The notes under the pieces are model-generated. The model made no database searches. It saw only the letters and a list, made by a program, of their open reading frames with translations, and was not told where the DNA came from. From the NCBI RefSeq assembly GCF_002078875.1, contig NC_034414.1, forward strand, positions 8,789,993-8,853,992: 64,000 bases of DNA. Reading direction: 5' to 3'. Below are positions 24,983 through 56,200 of the stretch, one piece after another; within the stretch, counting starts at the first letter, position 1; every line of letters begins with the position of its first letter. A program made the translations under genes and the position numbers. The stretch is from Numida meleagris. Taxonomy: Eukaryota > Chordata > Aves > Galliformes > Numididae.

Positions 24983-25275
24983 TTGTGACAGGACAATGGG
25001 AAATGGTTTTAAACTGACGGAGGGGAGATTTAGATTGGATATAAGGAAAAAGGGTTGGCTTTTTTTTTTTTTTTTATGATAAGGCTGGTGAGGCACTGGA
25101 ACAAGTTGCCTAGAGATGTGGTGGATGCCCCATCCTTGGAGACACTGAAGATCAGGCTGGACCAGGCTCTGGGCACCTGCTCTAGCTGTGGGTGTCCCCG
25201 TTCACAGCAGGGGAGCTGGACGAGATGGCTTTTAAGGGTCCCTTCCAACTGAAATGATTCTATGATTCTATAACC
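24983..25275 (+). mobile_element. CR1 retroposon 3' end (+ orientation)
   Basis: Contains the typical CR1 3' sequence: GGAGGGGAGATTTAGATTGG, then the AGGCACTGGAACAAGTTGCC and GGGTCCCTTCCAACTGAAAT blocks, ending in the direct repeat ATTCTATGATTCTAT that marks CR1 tails in birds. A T run of about 17 interrupts it near 25,059-25,075. It is 5'-truncated, as most CR1 copies are, and has no coding capacity left. Confidence 0.9.
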
Positions 25276-25279
25276 CAAC

Positions 25280-28200
25280 CCTAAACAACTCCAATACCGA
25301 GAAGAAATTTCATAGACAGTTGTCCTAGCTGGTTACCTTCATCAATAAATTCTCAAAAGAGAATCTAAACTGAAACATGCCTGCCATGTTTCCAGCTGCT
25401 GGGGCATTAGGGTTACTCAGGTATGACTGGAACTGTCAGTACTAGCCCCATCTTAAGTGATTCAGAGCAGTCCAAGTGCCACTACCCAAGGAACTGTAGC
25501 TTTACAAGTTTCAGTTACCTACTAGGCACCACGAGGTTGTATCTTCTCTTTTCCTTATCCACCAGAAAAGCTAAGTGCAGCACGACAGTCCTCCCACAGC
25601 AAGTAAATTTTTCGTCATCCAGTTATTTAAAGCTGTTATTTACAATCTGGATATTGAAACACTTTCAGGGGGGTTTTATTTATTTCTTCTTTCCTTTTGA
25701 ACAAATCATCATGGCGTGTTTCCACAAGTGAAAGCGTGTGATTATCTGGCAACCTCAATGATTGTGCAACTATAGCCACAGGCGCTGCTGAAGCTTTCCA
25801 TAAGATATTGATTGATGGACTCCAGAAAGTACTTGGCAAGAGCGAAACAGCTTCACACCAGTTTACTTCAAACTGAAATTGAATGGAGACATGACTGGCT
25901 CCAAACCTCACTCTTGAACCTGAAGATCAACAATTAAGATAAGGTCTTAACCATAAAGATTTAATTTGGTAATAAGCTGACAATTTTGGCATTAATTTGT
26001 TTCTAAGTCATACTTTTGGCCAAGCTTTCAACCTTTCTAATAGTAAAATTATGTGTTTATGTTCTCTTCTAAAATTAAACAAAAGTAGATCATTTGCTGG
26101 CCTAGTATGAAGGGGAGAAAGAGGCTACAGATGGTTGTGATAGTATGCTGTTACTAATCAAGCAACAATGCTTGCTATTTCATAATCATGTAAAATACAA
26201 TCTATGCTCTAAGGACTAAGTAGATCAGACAAAAAGTGTCTGATATGAATTACAGGAGGCTGTAATTACCAATAGTGAGATAATAGCTAAAAAGGGTAAG
26301 TGGTTTAGAATTTGAATGAAGAACTTTGACCCAATCTGTATTCTTCTATTTTTGTAGATCAACAGAATTTCTTTGCCACAGCAGTGATTACACGTGCTTT
26401 CACTCATCCGCTTAAATATAAGACAACGGTTACAAATGTTAGTCTGGCAAAATATTTTACTGCATTATGTTAGAAATAACAACCATAATAATGGAAGTAA
26501 TATTTTTAAAATAGTAGCTGGAGATCCAAACAAGTTTGGGTTCCAGTTTTTCAGGTACTGTACAACCTAAGAAAGAAACCATTCTGACCCAAAGCTGCTG
26601 AAGTTCTATTCAAGTCACACAAAGTGTGAAAGGGGTTAAAAAAAAAAAAAAAAAAGACTGATTACTTGTAAGTAGTAGTGAAAGAACACACTACATCGAA
26701 TTCAGTTCTTCTGATTGAGTTTGTAGCCCACCTCTTTGCCCATTATGCTCTTACACCTTTCTTAAAAGTAGCAGCAAAGATGTATGAAAATGATAAGAAT
26801 ACGTATCTTCTGTAGGAAAAAGAAATAGGATGTTCTGCAAAACTAGAATCAAAAGCTACTGCAAAGATTTGTAGGTAACATAGACCAGGATAGAGTAACT
26901 CCAAAGTGGCATTTTTTTCCCACAGAGAATTATCTGTATATAAACTCTGTAGATTTTAGCAACCATTCTCTTATGTACAGGCAGCTGAAGTGGACCTTGG
27001 GTTCTGTGTGGATCACAGCGCTGAACTGGACAGATCAGTTTAGATCCATCATTTAGATAGCATGGCACTTGAGAGATGTGGTCAAGATACTTTTCTTCAC
27101 ATGGTCAATTAAGTCTTAACTTTCCATTACGAACACATATAGCTCCAGGAATAATCCTGCTGTTTATGCCGCACAACTGCAGCCATTATTCAGGAGTGAT
27201 GTTCTCATCTGCACACTGATTCTATGTCTCCAGATGATATCTTTTGTAACATATGTTTACAATGTATATCTTGCTTGATCTTACTGTTACAGCTTCCACT
27301 CTCTAGTCTTACAACAGCTCTTGCTGTACTGAAAAAACTAGCTTTCCCCTCTACTGTGTACAGACAATGGAAATTGAAACACTCACAGGCAAAGTGAGCA
27401 TCTCATAAGGCATTAATTCTGAAAAACTGAGCATAGAGCAAAAGCCAAAGTTAAGAGATTCAAGTGAGAAATACAAACAAAAGGGCATTTCCATTATAAG
27501 AACTAAGTAATTAAGTAGCAAGACCTTAAATAATACATCTATTTTCATCACTTATCTGACCTGGTTTGCTTGTTTCTTTCCTTTCCTGCCTGTTCCAGTA
27601 ATACCATTTCATTTATATGGCAACATCTAATTACATTACATCCGTAATTCAGCTAACGCCTTGTAAGGCTCTTCTGCCTCGTACAAAATGAACTCTGACA
27701 GATTGTTTGTCTTTCAGCATGCTAACAGTTCTAGGCCCATGCAACATCTCCGCGCTACATACAATGTCTTCTAGTTCAGAGAGAGTTAGGAAAATTTAAG
27801 AATTTGAGGCTGCCACATAAGGACACCAAATAAGCATTAAACAGATGCAGTCTGTGCCCACCATTAAGTGCAAATATTCTCAACAAGTATGTCCTTGGTG
27901 AAACTTAGACACACTAGAAGTTAGAAAGTTGAGATAATTTTTATTTATATCAACAACTTGAATTCCTGCATGCATGTGCTTAGTTCCTGCAAAACCAAAT
28001 GACAATTAAATTCCTCATTCTTTTTTAGTGCTAGAAAGTAGCTGCTGACAAACACGTTTTCTTCCTGGCTGACTGAGGATGCCTTTTACCTAGAGACTCC
28101 TGGGAGAATGGGAAGTGTATTAGGCATAGTTCAATACAGCCTCATCAATACAGACAGCAGAGCCAGTTTAGAGCAGTTCAGGCTGTGCTGCAAGTTGGAA

Positions 28201-28310
28201 CAAAAGAATAATCAGTTTTGAAAGAGAGGAGACAGGAAGAGAAGTTGCACATTCTGTTACTACATCTGTGGCAAATCCTTAACATTACATAGAAAATCAA
28301 AATACTGATG
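25280..28310. other. Intergenic sequence, nothing recognised
   Basis: AT-rich, with no coding, RNA-gene or repeat signal beyond a poly-A run of about 18 at 26,638-26,655. Confidence 0.5.
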
Positions 28311-28317
28311 CACGTAG

Positions 28318-28610
28318 GGTACTCCAAATGTAATGTCTCCTATTAATTCCCAGGGAAACTACAATGAATACAAAGAGCACAAAATCACTATTTGATGTAG
28401 CAAAGTCTCAGCCACAAAACGCTGTTTTTCAACACAGTCACTATTGTTAGCTGTGCATGTTCACCAGCAATGAAGAAGAGCTTGCGTGTCGTACTCGTCA
28501 AGATGTGCACCAGTAGAGGTGACCCACTGTCCCTGTCACCACTGCAGCTTCATGATTTTCCTCAACATGCTCAGGAATTCTTTGGCCACCATTAACGTCT
28601 GGTATTTGCA
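28318..28610 (-). mobile_element. Mariner-type DNA transposon fragment (Galluhop/Mariner1_GG-like)
   Basis: Read on the - strand, this resembles the 3' part of the abundant chicken mariner element: a degraded transposase region containing GACAGTGGGTCACCTCTACT and GTGTTGAAAAACAGCGTTTT, a CTTTGTATTCATTGTAGTTT block, then the end ATTAATAGGAGACATTACAT and TTTGGAGTACCC. The transposase frame is broken and the 5' half is missing. Family assignment is from memory. The upstream limit (28,610) is approximate because similarity fades after about 28,555. Confidence 0.75.
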
Positions 28611-29496
28611 CAGCATTAAGGAGGGGCCAAAGAGTACACTCATCTACTAAGAATTCTAAGGGGTTCAGGAACCTTTTGAGAGCCTAGGTATTGCTTGAAC
28701 TCTTTTAAGGCAACAGAAAAGACCAATGAAGTTCACTGTCACTTGATACTCTCTCTAAAGTGCTAACTAGAAACTGTTTCTTTGGTTGAAACGGGGTATT
28801 TGTATCTTAATTAACAAGGCATAGATAGGACGGTGTGAGACTCTTGTAAGTTCATGAGCTAAACACAGCATACCTGGAGTTCAGACTCTTGGGGCATCTC
28901 CAAGTAGTCTGATACAGGGACATGCATAAAACAGGGAGGACAAGTATTTAGAAATAGCAACAAGGACTCTTCAGCATTTATCATTTCAAAGGAGCTGTGA
29001 GAACAAGGTTAACAATCTGCTATCCCACTAGGAGATACTTTGCAGGCCAAGTATGTAGCCAATCCCAAACTCTAGACCCTGCAGAGAAAGGTGTTTTTGC
29101 CTAAAGGAAAAATTAACAAGAGGAAGAGAACATCCCAAAGGAACAGGTCTATCCCTGACAATAAATACACTTGCTTCAAAGAAGAACATGACTGTGATGA
29201 ATATTCTTGATTTCCTGAATAGTCAAGGACCACGGGGAAAAAAGGAAAACGACATCTTAAAAACTGCGTGTCTATACAACTGCGCCTCCTATTAGTTTTG
29301 CTAAGACTAAAAAAAAAAATTCTTAAAGTATTTCTGGTATAAATTGCACAATTTGAGTGGATGAGTAGACAAACTTAGGTTAAGTACCACATTTTTACAG
29401 TGTACTCTGAATTTCTTTCATAAGGTCACCCCTATTTAGTATTCCTTTAGATTCTGTCTTCAATTCAAATCACCTTCTGTAGAGCAAATACAGTGT

Positions 29497-29543
29497 TAGT
29501 ATTACTAGTAATACTAGTATTACTAGTATTAATAGTATTACTA
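29497..29543. repeat. Self-complementary TATTACTAG repeat
   Basis: Irregular repeats of AGTATTACTAGTAATACT-like units, including an 18-bp perfect palindrome. The tract could form hairpins or a cruciform. Confidence 0.8.
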
Positions 29544-30248
29544 GCAGAGCAGTGAGCAGTAGCTTTAAGAAGAATACATATTTACTATATACTCACTTTT
29601 TACATCCATGTTGTCAAACAAACAGTTTTGTTACCCATATGCAAAAGGAAGGGAACACTGAATTTGTCCTTGCTGACTGCAGCTCCTGCTGTAGGAATTT
29701 TTACAGGGGACTTCTGAAATCACGATTCATTTCCTTTAGTTATTACTATCCACCAAGTAGATCATCACAGCACCACACTAAGAGCAAAGGAAACTGCACA
29801 AAACAAGTAAGGAGGAAGCTTACTAACAGTAATAGGCTTCCTGAAACGGGTCAGTAGTACCTATCAACCCCTAACGTAACAATTCAAATCTGTGCAAGAG
29901 GCCTTGCTACTATAACCATTGTTTTAAATAGTAAAATATTTAGTATACAAAGTAACTTATTCCCAAAGAGAGTCTTTCAGAAAGGAGAATAATCTGTAGT
30001 GCTCATACCATAGGTCTTGCCGTGCCTAAAGCACTCCTTAGCAGTTTGTTCCCAAATACACGCCTGCACCTTGCTTGTGTGTTGACAGACTGCTCTTGTT
30101 TTCAGAGTTAAATTTAGAAGAGAATCTATTAATTTACACAAAGATGCTTTGTAATTCAGCGGTGGCAGCCACCAAGCACTTTCCACCAAGCACTGAGCCA
30201 GAAAGGTTACTGAAAGACAAAAACTTGAGTAGGTGGATTAAAATTAAA

Positions 30249-30249
30249 A

Positions 30250-30288
<39 letters not shown>

Positions 30289-30290
30289 AA
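30249..30290. repeat. (AAAT)n microsatellite
   Basis: About ten tandem copies of AAAT followed by A-rich sequence to about 30,330. The hydrophobic repetitive open frame on the opposite strand is an artefact of this tract. Confidence 0.95.
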
Positions 30291-31118
30291 CGAAGCAAAA
30301 AAAATAAAAGAAAAATAAAAAAAAGAAAGACAACCACCCAACAGCTTGGCCAATTTAATTTCTTAAGTTACTTACCAAATTTCTTTTGTCCATAAGCTAC
30401 AGAATCAAGATAAAATCAGGAAAAATAACGGTTACTTGCGAAACATACACTGACCTCTTCTATGATAATCCAAGACAGACTGGGCTCACATTTGGTGAGG
30501 GCAAAATCCTAAACTGCAACAGAACTCAAAAGACAACTTATCACATAGTCATGTAATTTGTTAGTGGAAACATAACATAAACTAAGAGTTAAAGTTACTT
30601 CTACAATAATGCAGTATTATACTTGTAATTCCATGTATTTTGTTCCAGAATAAATTGCCACTACAAGGAATTTAATAGCTGCAAGCCATCCACCTTCTGA
30701 AGAAGTCAAGGAACGTTGTCAAGAGAGGATGACAGTATTATTTCACCATGGCAATTCCAAAAAAGAGAGGAAAAAAAGGCACGAATTAAACTAAAACACA
30801 GCTTCCCTTAATCCTCACACAAACCCCCTTAATCAAGGGGGATAAAAAAGTTGGTTCCGCTCCACCTTTTTTTTTTCCCCATTAAAAAGTAGGTGAAGAG
30901 CAAAAGGCATCCCCGCTCCCTTTTGTCGCTCACACATTGGCCACTTGCTTATTATCAACTTTAAACCTTTTCAAGACACAACTCCTTGTAAGACTCCTTC
31001 CTAACTGTGCAAAAAATGCTTTTCCTCCTCATACACTGTGTGTATGGAAACATCTTTTAAGAAATACTTAGTGAACATATTTCTCTCCAAATGGCTGTTC
31101 GATCTCTCAGCACTTTTA

Positions 31119-31146
31119 CACGCGCACACACACACACACACACACA
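31119..31146. repeat. (CA)n microsatellite
   Basis: Alternating CA with two CG interruptions at its left end. Confidence 0.95.
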
Positions 31147-32391
31147 GAGTTTGCAACATTCACCAGCAAACCAAGACCTTCAGATCCGTCAAATGGAAGA
31201 TACAATTAATAGCACAGTGGTGCAGGCTATAATAGTGGAGAAGTATCTGAAGCAGCAATAACATTGAGATCTTAGAAACAGAAGTGCTATACATTTTTTT
31301 CCTTCCTGTTGTTAAAAGCTGGTGTCTCAGACACTTGCCATTGCAGTCAGTGCTCCATTTGTTTTACCTGACAGATACTAATTTTCTTTAGTTAACTTTA
31401 ATTCCTCACACTTTTTGCTTCATAAAGTGAAGCACTGGCTTGGCATCATAGGTACCACTGCTTCCTTCTGATTCTGAAAGAGGTAAGGACCTGTGTTGTG
31501 ATCCTCTTGATAGGAGAACATTTCATAAGGACAACAAGTTTTCCTCAAGCCCATGCTTTCAAAGCTATCTAGCTGCCAGTCTTGTGAGCGTGCCGTATCT
31601 TCTACCTAAGTGATTCTACATCAATAAGAAGACTGAGTTAAGATTCAGTTTTGCTTCTAATCCAACAAACATGGTAGCTACTCTTCTATTCTGCATATTG
31701 CTACTCATTTAAATTTTAATTAAGATCACTTCTAGAAATTTGATATCAAACTGAGCCAGTAAAAGAAATGTCTTAACTGTGTAACATTCTACTTTATCTG
31801 CTATGGTTACCAACAGCCCATAAACACATGGCAAAACATACACAATGAGAACAGTTATTGCTCAAAGAGACCCGAAATAGCAGCATGAGAAACTTAACTT
31901 TCAGTTAGTGCTTAATGTTAACTATCAGCAGTGACAATCTGGACCTTCCAAAAGAAAAATAAATAACAATTAAAAAAAAAAAAAAAGGAACACGGATTAG
32001 GCTATCTTATCCGTTAAAAACAACAGTAACATACTATCCAGATCTACATGTTCTTCTCTTAGTGAAGACCTAACATCCAACTTGATGACCAGTGATCAAA
32101 GGTAGAAACGATTTTTTTTCCCCAGAGAGGTGCAAAAGACCGATTTTTCAAAAATGTCAGGCAGAGACAACTGTAACAAGAAATTGGGTTCGCTGCAGTT
32201 TACAGTACACACTGTTGTTGTCATGCATGATGCACGATACAAAAGAGCTCAACTCCAACAGCTACGCATTTAAACTGGAATGAACTTGGAGGTTACTTCC
32301 TCAAAACATACTCCTTTGTCAAACAGAACATTTTCTGCTTAGACCTTTTAAGGCTTAAAATAAATCACTCCAAGCAAATGAGCAGGAACAG

Positions 32392-32397
32392 TTTATT
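32392..32397 (-). terminator. CTR9: CTR9 poly(A) signal (AATAAA on - strand)
   Basis: TTTATT on the + strand reads AATAAA on the - strand, about 365 nt downstream of the CTR9 stop. It is the first canonical signal I see after the stop, so I infer a 3' UTR near 390 nt. Confidence 0.6.
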
Positions 32398-32760
32398 GTG
32401 ACACTGTCTCAAGTAATCTATGCACGTATAAATACAGTAAACACAATTTTAGCCACACTGGAACCACCTAAACTGAGATTTAATGTTCCACAGTTTTTAC
32501 ATGCATTCCGTCCTGGGTATGCTGACTATAATACAGGGTTTCTGTTCTTCATCTACAGCAGTTTCAATTTAAGAGTACACCGTAAGCCAACTTAGGAGAA
32601 ACATCCATCAGTTGCTAATAGAAAGAATCACAGGAAGGTCTCACGAGAGTTTACTAAAACATTGGGTGTTTTTCCGCGTAAGTTCTCAAATACAAAAATT
32701 GGATTTTCTCTACAACTGAAATATATTTACAGGAACATTTTAAAAAGATGTAATTTAGAT

Positions 32761-51488
<18,728 letters not shown>

Positions 51489-51735
51489 GACAGCGATGAC
51501 AACGGCGCGGACGCCACCAGCCTCCGAGCTCCGTCGGGCCGCCGGCCTCCACCGCGCTACGGCAGCGACGCGCGCACTTCCCCTCACACACCGAGTGACC
51601 CGGACGTGCTCCGGCGGCCCGGCCCCGCCCCCGAGGCGCGAGAAGCCAATCGCAGTGAAGCGCGAGCCTCGAGGGCCGCCTCGCGCCCGCGCGTGAGGCA
51701 GCAGGAAAGCGCGGGGGCCGACGGCGCGCCGAGCT

Positions 51736-51749
51736 GTTGCTGAGGCAAC
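51736..51749. promoter_or_regulatory. RFX-type X-box motif
   Basis: GTTGCTGAGGCAAC keeps both outer half-sites of the RFX X-box (GTTGC ... GGCAAC) with a different central triplet from the consensus GTTGCCATGGCAAC. It lies about 250 bp upstream of the CTR9 start codon and 45 bp before a + strand ATG at 51,794. Binding is inferred. Confidence 0.5.
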
Positions 51750-51793
51750 GACTGCCTCGCGGGCGCCCCTCAGCGAGCGGCGGGCCGCCAGCC

Positions 51794-52505
51794 ATGAGCA
51801 ACTCGCTTACTGGCAGCGTTGGTTGCTCTCTGCGGGAGCGGTAGTATTTTTAATTAACGCCCTGAATCAGAACGCTTATTTTTGCACTAATTATTCTGAA
51901 TTAATTCGCCCGGTCCAATGAAGTGTAACTATCTTTTCTCCTGCTTACACCAGTCCTTAGTTCTTTTATGTGTAGAGAAACTTTCACGTGTGGCAACAAA
52001 GTGGAAGAGTGTGGAAATTAATAGAAACAATGAAGGTGTGTTTGCTTAAAATTAGGTGATTTTTCTCATTAACAACATGCGAAAAACAACATTATGTAAG
52101 CACGATGATGATTAACAGATCTTTTCTGTTTTATAGGCTGCTTCTTCCACACAGAAAAACCCTACTTATTAGAGATAACTAACATTGAAGCAAATTAGAC
52201 TGAAAAAAAAGTAGTCAGACAGTATGTTCCATGATTCCCCTCATGGGAGGAAAAAAAAAAAAAGGTTAAAAAGTAGTTTAACTGAAAACTTGAAGAGGAT
52301 AATGCCTTAAAAACATCAAACTAAAGTTACGGAGAAAAGATTATTCTTGCTCCTTGAGTATAAATCTGATAGAAATATGTTGTTTGAAATGTTGTTAGTG
52401 TTGCGTTGTGTATATACTGACCACTACTGACTTTCTCATATTTGCAGTCTGACGCAGGCAAGCTCTGTCTCTCCAGAAATGCTGAAAGCAGAAAATTGCT
52501 ACCAG
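51794..52505 (+). other. Tentative divergent transcript: two candidate 5' exons
   Basis: A well-formed 58-nt candidate exon lies at 52,448-52,505: a TACTGAC branch-like motif, a TTTCTCATATTTGCAG acceptor and a CAG|GTGTGT donor. If joined to 51,794-51,840, where an ATG with GCCAGCC before it runs to a weak donor (GCG|GTAGTA), the frame stays open through both pieces for 35 codons (beginning MSNSLTGSVGC and ending MLKAENCYQ). I recognise no family. A third piece at 54,361-54,394 would close the frame after ten more codons. This could be a small gene, the 5' end of a larger gene such as IRAG1 beyond the window, a noncoding promoter transcript, or chance. Confidence 0.2.
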
Positions 52506-52857
52506 GTGTGTAGGACTTCTTTAATGTATAAAATGTTGTACTGGTGAAAAAAGCTGCCGAGAAGTTTTTTTTTCTCTTCTTAGTTCTTAGGAACGCCTCA
52601 AGAAAAGGGTCTATTTCTCTTGCTATCTTGTGGTTTTACTTTGTTAAAACTAAGATTAAGAAGATTTCAGTCACTATTTTTGAACTTGGATTGTTATATC
52701 AAAAATAACGATAAGTAACCTGCAGCAAATTGAACTTCTGCTTGTAATGTGTTAAGTAGACAGTGGAAAATATGTAAGAACTTTTTTACCACATGTAATT
52801 TTAAATGTTCTTCAAGAATAGAAAAGGAACTTAACTAAGCGTAGCAGAAATGCTAAG

Positions 52858-53270
52858 TGACAGCCTGAACCAGTAACGGAGCACCTGGTGGGAAGGCAGG
52901 GCCAACCCAGGGGAGCTCAGGTGCACGCAATGTACCTGAGTGACTGGAAGGGGTGGAACCAGGATCCACCCCTTCCCAGACCTCATTTAAGGGTTGGCAG
53001 TGGAGGTGAGGGTATCTTGCTGGAGATCCTTGTGTACGGGAGGCCTTCTGAAGGTAAGCTGCTACTTTTTTTTCTGTACTCATGGCTGTTGTATTTGAGC
53101 AAGTCAAATGCACTTGCTGCAGCCTGGAACCTTGCTGCTCTGTAGTCATGGCTGAGCTTTCCATTGTGCTACAGTATTGTGTGAAGTTACTTCAATAATA
53201 AAGCCTCTGCTTGTCTGAGCATTGTTCTTTGCAACCAAATTACAATTTCTGTTTGAGGTGTGCACACAAA
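52858..53270 (+). mobile_element. Solo-LTR-like block (limits approximate)
   Basis: A GC-richer island in AT-rich DNA with LTR-like order: a promoter-like CATTTAAGG near 52,984, a GTAAGC donor-like site near 53,055, then AATAAA at 53,197-53,202 followed by GCCTCTGCTTGTCTGAGCATTG. No internal retroviral region or target-site duplication could be defined. It may instead be another promoter-bearing repeat. Confidence 0.35.
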
Positions 53271-53279
53271 TGAGTGCAC

Positions 53280-56200
53280 TTTCATTTAGAACAGTTGAGT
53301 GATTAGGGAAAGTTAGTTGTACTAGTGAAGTCTCTTTACTTTTGATTTGAAAGATTAAATGTGCTGGGTTTTTATTCCTTGGTTTTTTCTTTTTTTTAGA
53401 GTGGAAGTGAGGATGGTTTTTGGAAGTCTTCAGAGTGCTAATTATTTACAATAATATAAGCAGTTGTTTCAGTAGTTACTTAGTGACCTTTCTATTTTTA
53501 GCCATGGGGGAAAAAAGTGGTACTGTGTTGCGTTTTTGTGAAGACCATTGCTGTGTCAAGGAGCAATGAGGGCCAGTTTCTCTGTAAACAAGCAAAGCCA
53601 GGGCATAGTAAGGGCCAGGGCTTTGCTCTGGGCAGCCCCAGAGTAGCTGAGCATGGCAGATATTAGTTAAGGCTACTGATGAGGCAAGTCTGAGATCGAG
53701 ACTATCAGTAGGATGGTCATAAACAGCAACCAAGGTGCAATATAGTCTGATAGTTATTAGGCAGGCCCTTAATGATAAGGAAAGCCCTAGGCTGAAGCAG
53801 AAATCCTTTCTCAGTAAAAGATCCAAATCAGCTGTGTCTACAACTGGGCACGAACATAGCTCTGAGGGGCTGAGGAGCAGCACTGCAGCAGAATAACTCA
53901 GGTAAGAAGTGTATGGTCTGGGCTGAGCTTTAGTAGGGCCCCTGGGCCTATAGGTGAGGCGTATGGAAGGATACATGGCTTGTCAGGGCCATTAAAGCTT
54001 ATTAATGCAATTTAGGCCCTGCTGTTTTATTTCTGTGTTGAAGAAATGGTAAATAGATTTAGTAAAATGTTGTTGTTCTGTATCTGCGGTGCGTAATACT
54101 CTTACCAACTCTAGAAAGGCAGCTATGGTCTGCAGGGGGTGACACTTTGTTTATGGGAAATAAACAGCGTCTGGAAAAAAAACAACTTTACAGAATTGCT
54201 ATTTTGCTATTTTTATGGTTACAGACCTAAAATCTTCTAAATATAAAACTCCTAATGATTAAGTTTTGTAAGTATGGTGTCATCACTGCCACTTTCCAGC
54301 AAGGGAGATAATGATTTGTTTTCAGTCACTTCCCTTAATAGAGAGCTCTGCTTCTTTCAGGAAGCTCTGAGTGATAAACGCCCAATTGTGTAATGGTAAA
54401 TTTAAATTGAATGATAAACACCTTTTTTTACTAAGAGGGATCTACATGCAAGACTTCACTTTTTGATGGAGACTTTCAAGAATTATTGAGTAGCATTACA
54501 GATTTTACATGTGTGTTATCAATTAATTAGATGCTTATGGATTATTTGAAAGACTGCAGAGCTATTAGGTGAAATCGTGGAGCTGAAATGTAAACTAAGT
54601 ATCACCCTTTTCTACTACAGTTTGCTTGCTAGAAAGAATTAGTATCTTGTAAGATCTTCATCAGACTGTTTTTTTCGTGACTTATTCACTTAACATCTAC
54701 AGTGTCAAAATTAAAGATCATCTTATCTCATTTAGAATACTTAGTTTTACAGAAAATTCCATGTGAACCAGCAAAAGTTGAGTTTTGGGTTTGTTTTTTT
54801 TTCCAAAAAAAAAAAGACAGACTTTATAATTTGCCAAGCTTTCTCCTAGGAGGATTCCCTGGGGTCTGATGTAATGTTGTAATGTTCTTTGAAATGAAGT
54901 TGCTAAACACAGATCAAAATTACTTAACAGAGCAATTAGTTGATAGCCCAAAATGAGGCATTGAGATCTAGCATCTCCATCAGCTTCTATTTTTTAACAT
55001 ACACGTATATTTTATAAAATACTTCTTGAGTGAGGGAGGAAGTTCATGGAGGAAAATGTACTTAGCAATTCAGGGGGGATAATTTTGAAGCTATTTTCCT
55101 CTAAGTAAACCTCTCCTTATTTGACAAAATGAAATTTGTGTACTGAAAGTCAAAGGTAAAAAAAAAAAAACTGTAGATACAGAAAGCAATGTATTCTACT
55201 ACTCTCATTGTACTTTTAAAATGCTGTGGTAGCAGTGGAGGTGCATTTTAAGATATTTTCTCCTTTTGTCACGATTTTCATTCTGAAATCTGTGCATGCT
55301 CTCTAAAAGCAACCCAATTTTTTTTAATGGAAAGTTTAAGGAAAGGAAAACACATTACACAAGCAAGTACTTGAGTGTAGAAGTCAGTTCCAAAAATAAC
55401 AATGAACACTTGTGCTGAAATTCTCAGGAAGGATGAAGCCTGAGAATCAGCCTGAAGATGAAGAAAGCTTCTGGGAATATGTCAACAAATCGTATTCTGT
55501 TTCCTGGGGCTGGCTGGTTGTTTTTAATGTACTTTTCATTAACCAGATTTATTATATAAATTACATATTGACTTCTATACACAGAGATTAGATAGAAAAA
55601 GTAGCTTATTTTCTTGTATCTAACATCCATAGTATCTTCTCTGATGTTTTACTTTACTTTTGTCTTCCTTCTTTCTTTTCTAGGGAACCTTGTTCAGTTT
55701 TGATTTTTAAGCACTCAGTGACTGTCTTTAAACTGATTGTTGCCCTTACTTTTTGTAGGCAGACTTTTGTCCTGCCAAATGAGATCTGAAAATCTGTTCA
55801 CTGTCCTGTGAATACATATACTCCCCAATCTAGTTTTAAAAAAAAAAAAATTAAGTTTTATATCAATCTGTTGCAGCACATGGAACTCCTCTGACAACTG
55901 AAAGCTTGTTTCTAATGATACTGAAAACATCAAGAGCAAAATCCCAAGTTTCTCTGAAGAGAGAGCTGTCTGTCATGGATGTTGCAGGAACTTGGTATGA
56001 TTTATATTTTTAATTCACTTCCTTACAAGAAAAAAATAAATTCTTGTGACCATTGTCAGTCTGTCTTATATTTTGGAGGTGTTGAGTTTAAGTCACTGCG
56101 AACAGTGACAAGACTTTACTATTTCAAAACTCTTGGGAGGTCCTGCCTGTACTTACGTTCTGAATATCTAAATTTTTAGATGTAAATAAGAGCGCCATTG

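Larger units (their letters stand above)
28610..32370. other. Intergenic sequence between the EIF4G2 and CTR9 3' ends
   Basis: No gene recognised. Simple repeats at 29,497-29,543, 30,249-30,290 and 31,119-31,146 are listed separately. An A run lies at 31,973-31,986. Confidence 0.5.

Noticed and set aside
30134..30337. Hydrophobic 67-codon - strand frame with repeated YLFI
   Set aside because: Produced by translating the (AAAT)n microsatellite.
54361..54394. Candidate third exon of the tentative divergent transcript
   Set aside because: The acceptor is good, but the joined frame stops after ten codons and there is no independent support, so it is not called.
55684..56001. Acceptor-like sites at 55,683 and 55,875 followed by short open frames
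   Set aside because: The splice signals are moderate, the frames do not agree in phase with the upstream candidate exon, and no protein family is recognisable.
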